From: Acidobacteriota bacterium
GTDB lineage: Bacteria > Acidobacteriota > Blastocatellia > Pyrinomonadales > Pyrinomonadaceae
Assembly: GCA_020853255.1 (NCBI GenBank)
Contig: JADYZI010000034.1
Location: 1 to 12,418 of the forward strand
Direction: 5' to 3'
DNA: 12,418 nt
Shown here: one piece after another, positions 1-5,782 of the stretch
Position numbering within the stretch: position 1 is the stretch's first letter
Layout: each line of letters starts with the position of its first letter
Notes under the pieces: model-generated
Database searches by the model: none
Told to the model about the DNA's origin: nothing
The model's input: only the letters and a program-made list of their open reading frames with translations
Translations under genes and position numbers: made by a program

Positions 1-49
1 AGTCCAAGGGGGGATGTTAAGAAATTCGCTAAATTCCTTCTGGCATTTT

Positions 50-77
50 TTGACAAACATAGTAAATTAGCTAAAAT
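50..77 (+). promoter_or_regulatory. Sigma70-type promoter of the PqqD-like gene
   Basis: A perfect -35 TTGACA (50-55) is followed after 16 bp by TAAAAT (72-77), a five-of-six match to the -10 consensus. The surrounding sequence is much more AT-rich than the coding DNA. Transcription would start near 84, inside the inverted repeat at 79-101, giving a leader of about 35 nt before the ATG at 120. Seen by eye only; no transcript data. Confidence 0.7.
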
Positions 78-78
78 G

Positions 79-101
79 ACCTAACTCTAATAGAGTTAGG
101 T
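79..101. promoter_or_regulatory. Perfect 10-bp inverted repeat at the start site (operator or leader hairpin)
   Basis: ACCTAACTCT (79-88) and AGAGTTAGGT (92-101) are perfect reverse complements separated by AAT. The repeat begins just after the -10 box and spans the predicted transcription start. It could be a repressor operator, or if transcribed a tight 5' hairpin that stabilises the mRNA. No T-run follows, so it is not a terminator. The repeat itself is certain; its role is inference. Confidence 0.7.
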
Positions 102-119
102 ACTTGTTTGGAGGAGAAG

Positions 120-608
120 ATGAACAAACCGCAGAATCCGGTCGCCCGGAAAACGGGCCTGGTCGTTCAAGACGTGCCTGAAGAAGTGTTGGTGTACGAT
201 ACAGATACCAACAAGGCCCACTGCCTTAATAAGACTGCCGCAATGATATGGCGCTCATGTGACGGGACGAGGTCCGTTGCTGAGATCGCAAAACATGTGG
301 GTTCGTTGGCGGGTGAAGCCGTCACAGATGATTTTGTTTGGCTTGCGATAGATCAGCTTAACGAAAGCGATCTGCTTGAAAAGCAAGTTGCCGCGGACTT
401 TAAAGGCCTTTCGCGCCGTGATGTGATCAAGCGCATCGGCCTCGGGTCAATGATCGCTCTGCCTGTTATCGCATCGCTTGTCGCTCCGCCTACCGCACGC
501 GCGGCTGCGTCCTGCAATTGCAATAACAACGCGGAATGCGGCGTGGGCACCCCTAACGTTGGTTGCCCGGCACCTACGTGCAACGGAAGCGGCCGCTGCG
601 AGGCGTAA
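120..608 (+). CDS. PqqD-like domain protein with internal Tat-type signal and six-cysteine C-terminal tail
   Basis: The product is 162 aa. Residues about 12-92 resemble the PqqD/RRE family of small winged-helix domains, which bind leader peptides and present them to modifying enzymes (LNKTAAMIW and the following DGTRSVAEIA helix are typical). Residues 98-104 (SRRDVIK) are a twin-arginine-like motif, followed by a hydrophobic stretch (about 106-122) and an ARA|AA signal-peptidase-like site near 128. The remaining 34 residues carry six cysteines (132, 134, 140, 149, 154, 160) in a Gly/Asn/Pro-rich tail. The ATG at 120 is chosen over the in-frame TTG at 108 because GGAGG (110-114) lies just upstream. 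A cytoplasmic PqqD domain with an exported, disulfide-bonded or modified tail is inferred. It may be a fused leader-binding/precursor protein. No PQQ biosynthesis genes are adjacent. Confidence 0.75.
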   Translation: MNKPQNPVARKTGLVVQDVPEEVLVYDTDTNKAHCLNKTAAMIWRSCDGTRSVAEIAKHVGSLAGEAVTDDFVWLAIDQLNESDLLEKQVAADFKGLSRRDVIKRIGLGSMIALPVIASLVAPPTARAAASCNCNNNAECGVGTPNVGCPAPTCNGSGRCEA

Positions 609-634
609 ATTTTTCGGGTCCTCAAACCTTTTTG

Positions 635-667
635 AGCAGCAAGCATCTCAAGTGTTTGCTGCTTTTT
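635..667 (+). terminator. Intrinsic terminator or attenuator after the PqqD-like gene
   Basis: AGCAGCAAGCA (635-645) can pair with TGTTTGCTGCT (653-663), 11 bp including one G-U, around a 7-nt loop, and is followed by TTTT (664-667). It lies 26 nt after the upstream stop codon and only 14 nt before the next ATG. It should end or reduce transcription into the nucleotidyltransferase and tsaB. No separate promoter was recognised between it and the next gene, so partial read-through is plausible. Confidence 0.65.
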
Positions 668-669
668 GT

Positions 670-683
670 ATTGTCAAGACAAT
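670..683. promoter_or_regulatory. Inverted repeat overlapping the nucleotidyltransferase start codon
   Basis: ATTGTC (670-675) and GACAAT (678-683) are perfect 6-bp reverse complements with an AA spacer, and the right arm includes the first two bases of the ATG at 682. It could be a small operator or a structure hiding the start. Short repeats of this size also arise by chance, so function is doubtful. Confidence 0.3.
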
Positions 684-1560
684 GTCCGTTCGCGTGGCTG
701 AAGCTGATGGAGATGACCGCTGGCACCGGCTATATGCGCGCAAGCTTGAGGTTGAGGCGATACGGGCATTTGAGTTGTTCCGTCGGAACGAGATCGAACC
801 GGTACTGATCAAGGGCTGGGCGGCGGCGAGAAACTATCCCGCCGATGCCCCGCGTTTCTACTCCGACATCGATCTCGCCGTTTCAGCCGGAGATTTCGAA
901 AAGGCACGGGCACTGCTGGCTTCAAAGGAAGCAATCAAAATTGGCATCGACCTGCACAGGGAGTTAAGGCATCTTGACACCCGGCCATGGACATCGATAT
1001 TCGAAAATTCGCAACTGATCGATCTTGACGGCTGTGCTATCCGTATTCCATCGCCCGAAGACCATCTGCGGATATTGGCCGTCCACTGGCTGAACGATGG
1101 TGGTGAAAGCAAAGAACGGCTGTGGGATATTTACTATTCCGTCGCGGCCCATCAGCACTCGTTCGATTGGAACGCCTGCCTTCATGGGCTCTCAAGCAAC
1201 CGGCGGAGCTGGATGATCGCCGCGGTGGGACTCGCGAATAAATATCTCGGGCTGCCGATCGACGGCCTTCCGTTTGCGGACGAGGCCCGCGATCTGCCGA
1301 ATTGGCTGACCGCGACCGTTGAACGCGAGTGGCGATCAGGTGTTTTGCATCGCTCGCTTCACACGTGCCTAAATGATCCGGCAGAATTTCTGCGTCAACT
1401 TCGAAAACGCATCCCGCCAAATCCGATCCAGGCAACGATCGAATGCGAAGGCGACATGCGAGCGGGTTCTCGGCTGCCGTATCAGGTCAATTGCATGATA
1501 AAAAGGTCCTTGCCCTCGATCCGCGGCGTTTTCCAAACTCTCAGATCGAAAGCCCGATGA
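682..1560 (+). CDS. Nucleotidyltransferase family protein (NTP_transf_5-like)
   Basis: The product is 292 aa from the ATG at 682. It has hallmarks of the NTP_transf_5 (PF14907) group of the polymerase-beta nucleotidyltransferase fold: VLIKG (41-45), an Arg (R58) just before the metal-binding SDIDL motif (61-65, D62 and D64), HREL (92-95), and a helical C-terminal part beginning around PEDHLRILAVHW (125-136). Substrate and product are unknown. Relatives are often found next to PqqD-like and HPr-kinase-related genes in putative peptide-modification clusters (from memory of the family). The open frame extends upstream to 478, but that part overlaps the PqqD-like gene and the terminator and does not look like the family. 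The start lacks a clear Shine-Dalgarno sequence. The 3' end overlaps tsaB by four bases (ATGA), implying translational coupling. Confidence 0.75.
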   Translation: MSVRVAEADGDDRWHRLYARKLEVEAIRAFELFRRNEIEPVLIKGWAAARNYPADAPRFYSDIDLAVSAGDFEKARALLASKEAIKIGIDLHRELRHLDTRPWTSIFENSQLIDLDGCAIRIPSPEDHLRILAVHWLNDGGESKERLWDIYYSVAAHQHSFDWNACLHGLSSNRRSWMIAAVGLANKYLGLPIDGLPFADEARDLPNWLTATVEREWRSGVLHRSLHTCLNDPAEFLRQLRKRIPPNPIQATIECEGDMRAGSRLPYQVNCMIKRSLPSIRGVFQTLRSKAR

Positions 1561-2219
1561 AGAACGAGACGGTACTTGCAATTGAATCAGCGGTCGGCGG
1601 CGGCAGTCTTGCTTTGATCGTCGATGGTAATGCCGTCGAAAAATGGCACGGCAACGGCAAAGTCTCGCGTTCGGAAGAATTGCTGGGTCAGATCTCGAAC
1701 ATTGTCGAAAAGGCGGGCTTGGAATTGAAGCAGATCTCATCCATAGCGGTCTCAAACGGGCCAGGAAGTTATACGGGAATTCGGATCGGCATGGCCACGG
1801 CACTCGGGCTTGCCCGAGCGTTGTCTATTCCGTGCGTCGGTGTATTTCTTTTGAGTGCGTTAGAACTTTGGAGCAAGTCGTGGGGCGAACGGATCATTGT
1901 CGTACCGATCGGGCGTACCGGATACTCTTGGCGGTACAAGAAGCCTGGCACCGAGACCGAAGGTGAAGCCGGTTTTGAAGCCCTCCACTCAGGGAATATT
2001 CAGGAACTCAACCGCTTTGTAATAGCCCGCCCGAACGCGATCATTTTGGCTCAGACCGATGCATTCGATGATCTGGCCGCCGCTGAGGAAATAGCCGACA
2101 CCATTGAGGTCGTTGACATCGGCCGCGATCTTGCCGAAGCGGTCGGCCTTGCATCCTCGACGATTGACAGCGGAATGAAACCCCATTATGCCCGCGACAC
2201 ATCGCCGAGGGCAGTGTAA
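1557..2219 (+). CDS. tsaB: tRNA threonylcarbamoyladenosine (t6A) biosynthesis protein TsaB
   Basis: The product is 220 aa, close to the family norm (E. coli YeaZ/TsaB is about 230). It has an ASKHA-type fold start (VLAIESAVGGGSLAL, 6-20) and the diagnostic GPGSYTGIRIG segment (68-78) followed by MATALGLARAL. TsaB is the non-catalytic partner that pairs with TsaD, together with TsaE and TsaC/Sua5, to make t6A37 on ANN-decoding tRNAs in the cytoplasm. The ATG at 1557 is chosen because it gives the family N-terminus and an ATGA overlap with the upstream nucleotidyltransferase; the same frame is open back to 1443 without family-like sequence. The RimI-like gene 19 bp downstream is a common neighbour. 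tsaD and tsaE are not in the window. Confidence 0.92.
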   Translation: MKNETVLAIESAVGGGSLALIVDGNAVEKWHGNGKVSRSEELLGQISNIVEKAGLELKQISSIAVSNGPGSYTGIRIGMATALGLARALSIPCVGVFLLSALELWSKSWGERIIVVPIGRTGYSWRYKKPGTETEGEAGFEALHSGNIQELNRFVIARPNAIILAQTDAFDDLAAAEEIADTIEVVDIGRDLAEAVGLASSTIDSGMKPHYARDTSPRAV

Positions 2220-2238
2220 ACAGTTGCAATAAATAGAT

Positions 2239-2718
2239 TTGGCCGATTCACCCTTTACAATTCGCCTATTTACCCGTGACGATTGCGGCTCCGCCCTCGA
2301 TCTGGCAAACTCGCTCGGCCTGAGCCCATGGACGCTGAACGACTATCGAGAAGAACTGCTGCGCGACGATTCACAAATGCTCGCGGCAGCTGATCAACGA
2401 GAGTTGGCTGGGTTTATTATCGGTCGGTTGGTCCCAAGCTCCTCGATCACCACAGGCCTCGATGCCGAGATCTACAACATTGGTGTTTCCCGATCCTTTC
2501 AACGGTCCGGTGTAGGCTCGCGACTCCTCCATGAATTCATCAGCCGATGCCGAAAGAAACACGTTTTTGCTTTATGGCTCGAGGTAAGGGCCCTAAACAG
2601 CGGGGCTTTAATATTTTACAAGCGTCACGGATTTGAAGAATTCACCATAAGGCCCTGCTTTTATCGGGACCCCGCAGATGATGCGATAGTGATGCGGCTA
2701 ACGCTCAAGCGAAAATAG
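2239..2718 (+). CDS. rimI: RimI-like GNAT N-acetyltransferase
   Basis: The product is 159 aa and covers one full GNAT domain. The acetyl-CoA pyrophosphate-binding loop is QRSGVG (88-93), preceded by the beta-strand IYNIGVSRSF. The RimI-type LEVRALNSGALIFYKRHGF region follows, with E115, N120 and Y127 in the expected places. RimI acetylates the N-terminal alanine of ribosomal protein S18; the exact substrate here is inferred. The start is a TTG at 2239, because an in-frame TAA lies just upstream (2230-2232) and the domain begins almost at once (FTIRLFTRDD). No good ribosome binding site is visible. It follows tsaB by 19 bp, a linkage common in bacteria, and is probably cotranscribed with it. 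Confidence 0.85.
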   Translation: MADSPFTIRLFTRDDCGSALDLANSLGLSPWTLNDYREELLRDDSQMLAAADQRELAGFIIGRLVPSSSITTGLDAEIYNIGVSRSFQRSGVGSRLLHEFISRCRKKHVFALWLEVRALNSGALIFYKRHGFEEFTIRPCFYRDPADDAIVMRLTLKRK

Positions 2719-2741
2719 TATGAAATTCTGCAAAAGAAGCC

Positions 2742-2770
2742 TTGAAAATACTTGACAACGGGGCTAGAAT
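2742..2770 (+). promoter_or_regulatory. Probable promoter of the DUF465 gene
   Basis: TTGAAA (2742-2747), a 17-bp spacer and TAGAAT (2765-2770) make a good sigma70-type promoter. A consensus TTGACA also occurs at 2752-2757, but no convincing -10 lies 16-18 bp after it, so it is probably not the -35 in use. The predicted start near 2777 gives a leader of about 70 nt. Confidence 0.55.
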
Positions 2771-2805
2771 TCAAATTGAGCCCATACCTGAACAACGTCC
2801 GGGGC

Positions 2806-2815
2806 CTGGGCCCAG
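2806..2815. promoter_or_regulatory. Perfect 10-bp palindrome in the DUF465 leader
   Basis: CTGGGCCCAG reads the same on both strands and sits about 30 nt downstream of the predicted transcription start and 30 nt before the ATG. The flanking bases do not extend the symmetry. It may be an operator half-site pair or simply chance in a GC-rich patch. Confidence 0.3.
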
Positions 2816-2845
2816 ATTAGATTGAAAAGTGAGGAACAAAGCGCT

Positions 2846-3076
2846 ATGGACTTGTCGACGCCCGATAGGGTACGAGATGAACTGCTCAAAGTGGATCCTT
2901 CTTTCCGTGAGTTAGTTCACCAGCACACAAATTACGAACAAAGGCTGCAAGAACTCGCCCACCTGACCTACCCGAACGATGATGAACAACAGGAAGAATC
3001 TCTTCTAAAGAAAAAGAAGCTCATTGTAAAAGATGAGATCTACGCAATAATGAGTCAATTCGAAGTATCGCATTGA
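2846..3076 (+). CDS. Small DUF465 (YdcH-like) protein
   Basis: The product is 76 aa, highly charged, and predicted to be a helical hairpin. A first helix carries FRELVHQHTNYEQRLQEL, a short turn with acidic residues follows, and the second helix contains LLKKKKLIVKDEIYAIM, the LKKxKLxLKDEI signature of the DUF465/YdcH family. The molecular role of the family is not known. The ATG at 2846 is preferred over the upstream in-frame TTG at 2822 because GAGGA (2831-2835) lies 10 nt before it. The gene has its own predicted promoter and a terminator just downstream, so it is probably monocistronic. Confidence 0.75.
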   Translation: MDLSTPDRVRDELLKVDPSFRELVHQHTNYEQRLQELAHLTYPNDDEQQEESLLKKKKLIVKDEIYAIMSQFEVSH

Positions 3077-3091
3077 CATAACAAAGTTCTT

Positions 3092-3122
3092 AAAGAGGCT
3101 GTCAGAAAAGGCGGCCTCTTTT
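3092..3122. terminator. Terminator between the DUF465 gene and the convergent beta-propeller gene
   Basis: AAAGAGGC (3092-3099) pairs with GCCTCTTT (3114-3121) around a 14-nt loop, with a T-rich continuation (TTTTGTTGT) on the + strand. On the - strand the stem is also followed by T residues, so it may work in both directions, serving the propeller gene that ends at 3159. The large loop makes it weaker than a classic terminator. Confidence 0.6.
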
Positions 3123-3158
3123 GTTGTGGATCGCTGAAGTCGGGCAGGCCGACGAACT

Positions 3159-4268
3159 TTACGATTTGGCGGCACAGTCGCCGACTGCGTATATTTCAAG
3201 AGAGCCGGTTGTCGTCACGGCAAAGGCCCCAACACGAACAGGGACCGGCGATCCGCTGATAAGATCGCTGTCAACGGACGTGAAAACATCCGCTATCTTC
3301 CCATTCGCAAGGTCAAGAGCATAGCCGGAGTTCTCACCATTTATCAGAACAACAAAATAGCCCGCGAGGCTTAGGCCGCCATCCAATATCCGCCCAGGCA
3401 AACGCCGTTTCCAGATAACGCTTCCGTTATAGTCAGAGATCAGGTAAACGAAATTATCCAGAGACGTAACAAGAATTCCCTCATCCGTATTCACGATCGA
3501 AGAAACGGCCGCTCCGGTTTTGAACTTCCAACTCGCGCCGCCGCTCTCCAGTTCAACATGCTCGAGGTTGCCTCGCTCACCGCCGACAAGCAGATCATCC
3601 TTTTTTGAGAACGCAACCGCCCGCGGGATCATGCCAAGAGCAATCTTCGTTACAGATCCTTCGCTCCGGCCTGAAATGACGATCAGTTGCTTATTCCCAG
3701 TTCCAAAGGCGATACGGCCTGCCTTAAATACCGGCTTGGCAGTCACTATCCCATACGGACCGTTTCGCGACATAAGCTGGCCCGACTGTTCGAGTATCGT
3801 GACGAGGCCTTCGCGGCTGATAATGGCGATCCCAACAGTCGACCTGCCTAAATAGTATTTTTCTGAAAATGGTAGCTTAGCGGACCAAGACGTGACGCCC
3901 GTTTTCCCGGCGATAAGCCTGATCGTGGCCTCGTCGGCGGCCGGTTGACCGCTTCGAATCGGGTTGCTAACAACTACCGGCCCGTCGTCGAGAGCTAAAA
4001 TATCAGAGCCAAATTCACCGCCGAGTTCAAGCCGCCATTCGGGCGCTAGATCTCGGGATACATATGAGCTTAATACTCCGTTCGTCGAACCGACATAGAT
4101 ACTGTCGCGGTTTGCGGCGAGCATGCCACTTTGTGGAGACGAGAGCCGATGCGAGTAACATTTCCCTAAAACAGGCGAAGATGGCCTCACTTGTTGGCCA
4201 TCGACGCCTATGCCGATCATGCATAAAAGCAGGACAGTGAACCATATAACATTTCGCTTCGATCGCAT
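3159..4268 (-). CDS. Secreted PQQ-type (BamB-like) beta-propeller protein
   Basis: The product is 369 aa. A signal peptide is visible at residues 1-24 (positive RSKR, a hydrophobic core, likely cleavage after VDG), so the protein is exported. The mature part is all-beta, with repeated blades carrying the PQQ/WD-like G-x-x-x-W pattern (W128, W247, W286) and segments such as IYVGSTNGVL, LLVGGERGNL and VYLISDYNGSVIW, fitting a single seven- or eight-blade propeller. It has no dehydrogenase catalytic motifs and no clear lipobox, so it is more likely a scaffold or binding protein than an enzyme. Cys37 and Cys365 sit at the two ends of the mature chain and could lock the ring by a disulfide. The ATG at 4268 is chosen because it gives a proper signal peptide; an in-frame TTG upstream (4328) does not. 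Confidence 0.75.
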   Translation of the reverse strand: MRSKRNVIWFTVLLLCMIGIGVDGQQVRPSSPVLGKCYSHRLSSPQSGMLAANRDSIYVGSTNGVLSSYVSRDLAPEWRLELGGEFGSDILALDDGPVVVSNPIRSGQPAADEATIRLIAGKTGVTSWSAKLPFSEKYYLGRSTVGIAIISREGLVTILEQSGQLMSRNGPYGIVTAKPVFKAGRIAFGTGNKQLIVISGRSEGSVTKIALGMIPRAVAFSKKDDLLVGGERGNLEHVELESGGASWKFKTGAAVSSIVNTDEGILVTSLDNFVYLISDYNGSVIWKRRLPGRILDGGLSLAGYFVVLINGENSGYALDLANGKIADVFTSVDSDLISGSPVPVRVGAFAVTTTGSLEIYAVGDCAAKS

Positions 4269-4351
4269 TATTCCGCCCGCCCCATCGCCTGTTCGATAGA
4301 CCTCGGTCACCGTTGTTGACCGGCACAAAGGATAAATCTTATCACACGCGC

Positions 4352-4381
4352 TTGACCGCCATAGATTGATGAATGTACTAT
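4352..4381 (+). promoter_or_regulatory. Probable ssb promoter
   Basis: TTGACC (4352-4357) and TACTAT (4376-4381) are separated by 18 bp in the 161-bp divergent region. Transcription would start near 4388, giving a leader of about 42 nt that contains the GGAGA ribosome binding site at 4415-4419. No equally good promoter for the propeller gene was found on the other strand. Confidence 0.5.
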
Positions 4382-4429
4382 CCGTGAAAGTTCGCTAACA
4401 TTTTCGTCCGTATTGGAGAAAATAATTTC

Positions 4430-4903
4430 ATGTCTTTCAACAAAATAATTGTCGTCGGATATCTAGGGCGTGACCCAGAGCTGCGTTATACGCCGCAGGG
4501 CGATGCCGTTTGCAATTTTTCAATGGCCACCAGCGAGCGAAAGCGCGACAAGGCCGGTGAGCTTCAGGAAATTACCACATGGTTCCGCGTTACGCTTTGG
4601 AGCAAGAAGGCAGAGACGGCCGCAAAGTACCTGACAAAGGGAAGCCAGGTTTATATCGAAGGACGTCTGCGGGTCGAAGAATGGACCGACCGTGATGGAA
4701 ATAACCGGCACACGCTCGAAGTTCAGGGAACTGACATGCAATTCCTCGGCAGCGGCGCCACAAGAAATGATGACCAAGGACATGAGGATGGCGGCCCTCC
4801 CGAATTTGCGGGCCCGGCGGGATCGAGTGCCGCTGCCTCATCGACTTCGGGCGGCTCAGGCTTTACCCGCCCGCCCGCCGGTGATGACGATATTCCGTTT
4901 TGA
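4430..4903 (+). CDS. ssb: Single-stranded DNA-binding protein SSB
   Basis: The product is 157 aa. Residues 1-107 form the bacterial SSB OB-fold: KIIVVGYLGRDPELRYTPQG near the start, then TTWFRVTLWSKKAE and GSQVYIEGRLRVEEW. A flexible Gly/Ser/Pro-rich linker (about 110-150) leads to the acidic tip DDDIPF (152-157), the tail that recruits replication and repair proteins. SSB coats single-stranded DNA as a tetramer during replication, recombination and repair. GGAGA at 4415-4419 serves the ATG. The gene stands alone here rather than between rpsF and rpsR, which is its place in many bacteria, and converges on accA. Confidence 0.96.
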   Translation: MSFNKIIVVGYLGRDPELRYTPQGDAVCNFSMATSERKRDKAGELQEITTWFRVTLWSKKAETAAKYLTKGSQVYIEGRLRVEEWTDRDGNNRHTLEVQGTDMQFLGSGATRNDDQGHEDGGPPEFAGPAGSSAAASSTSGGSGFTRPPAGDDDIPF

Positions 4904-4915
4904 TCGATCGGACAA

Positions 4916-5782
4916 CTAGGCCCATCGCCCCATTTTTCTGAATTTGCTGAACCTGGCCGCCGCGAGTTTTGAGGTATCGCTGGCGGCCAGTTCATTCACG
5001 GCATTGACGATCGACCGCTTCAGATCTTCTGCAACGGCGTTAAACCTTTCCGCCTTTTCGGTTTCCGCGTCTTCACCCGCAATCTCCCAGGGCTCAGGTT
5101 CAGGTACGATCTCATCGATGATGCCGAAGCTTTTGAGTTCCCTGGCTGTGAGTTTGAGGGCAGCCGCGGCAAGGTCTGCTTTCGCCGCGTCTTTCCAGAG
5201 TATCGCCGCGCAGCCTTCGGGTGTAATGACCGAGTAAATTGCGTTTTCCAGCATGATCACACGATCGCCGACCCCGATAGCAAGTGCACCGCCTGATCCG
5301 CCTTCACCCAGTACCACAACGATCACCGGTACCTTAAGGCCAGCCATCTCGCGCAGGTTCAGCGCGATAGCCTCCGCTTGGCCGCGTTCCTCGGCATCTA
5401 TTCCAGGATAAGCTCCCGGCGTATCAACGAAACAAATGAGCGGCCGGCCAAATTTTTCAGCAAGGCGCATCAGCCGCAATGCCTTTCGGTAACCCTCAGG
5501 CTTTGGCATGGCAAAGTTTCGATAACGCCGCTGATTCAGGTCGCGGCCCTTCTGCTGACCGATCACGGCCACCTCTACGCCTTCAAGGCGGGCAAACCCG
5601 CAAACGATCGCCGGGTCGTCGGCAAATCGCCGATCACCGTGAATTTCGTAGAAATCCGTGAACATCGACGTGAGCAGGTCCATCGAGTACGGCCGTTCTG
5701 GGTTACGGGCCATTTGGACACGCCCGAACGCGGCCTTTGCGTCATTTTGCTCTACTTCAACTTGCGGTTTCACAAATGCCAT
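4916..5782 (-). CDS. accA: Acetyl-CoA carboxylase carboxyltransferase subunit alpha
   Basis: The product is 288 aa, shorter than the E. coli protein (319) mainly because the N-terminal helix is reduced. Family segments are ARNPERPY (25-32), the GQQKGRD turn (75-81), DTPGAYPG (120-127), [12 protein letters not shown] (159-170, the oxyanion-hole glycines) and [12 protein letters not shown] (186-197). With AccD (not in this window) it transfers the carboxyl group from carboxybiotin to acetyl-CoA, giving malonyl-CoA, the committed step of fatty-acid synthesis. Its start lies inside the end of dnaE (13-bp overlap), so it is probably translated by coupling from the dnaE mRNA. The dnaE-accA order also occurs in E. 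coli. It ends 12 bp from the ssb stop with no visible terminator. Confidence 0.95.
   Translation of the reverse strand: MAFVKPQVEVEQNDAKAAFGRVQMARNPERPYSMDLLTSMFTDFYEIHGDRRFADDPAIVCGFARLEGVEVAVIGQQKGRDLNQRRYRNFAMPKPEGYRKALRLMRLAEKFGRPLICFVDTPGAYPGIDAEERGQAEAIALNLREMAGLKVPVIVVVLGEGGSGGALAIGVGDRVIMLENAIYSVITPEGCAAILWKDAAKADLAAAALKLTARELKSFGIIDEIVPEPEPWEIAGEDAETEKAERFNAVAEDLKRSIVNAVNELAASDTSKLAAARFSKFRKMGRWA

Noticed and set aside
120..608. Assignment as PqqD of PQQ coenzyme biosynthesis
   Set aside because: No pqqA, B, C or E is adjacent, and the internal signal and Cys-rich tail are not part of true PqqD. The beta-propeller at 3159-4268 is a fold similarity and does not imply PQQ use.
478..681. 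N-terminal extension of the nucleotidyltransferase frame back to an ATG-like start at 478
   Set aside because: It overlaps the PqqD-like gene and the terminator, is rich in Ala/Arg as expected for an alternative frame, and lies outside the family domain.
2752..2757. Consensus TTGACA as the -35 for the DUF465 gene
   Set aside because: No acceptable -10 lies 16-18 bp downstream; the TTGAAA ten bases earlier pairs better with TAGAAT.
3520..3855. Open frame on the + strand opposite the propeller gene
   Set aside because: It is antisense to a protein with a clear signal peptide and repeats, has no ribosome binding site and resembles no family.
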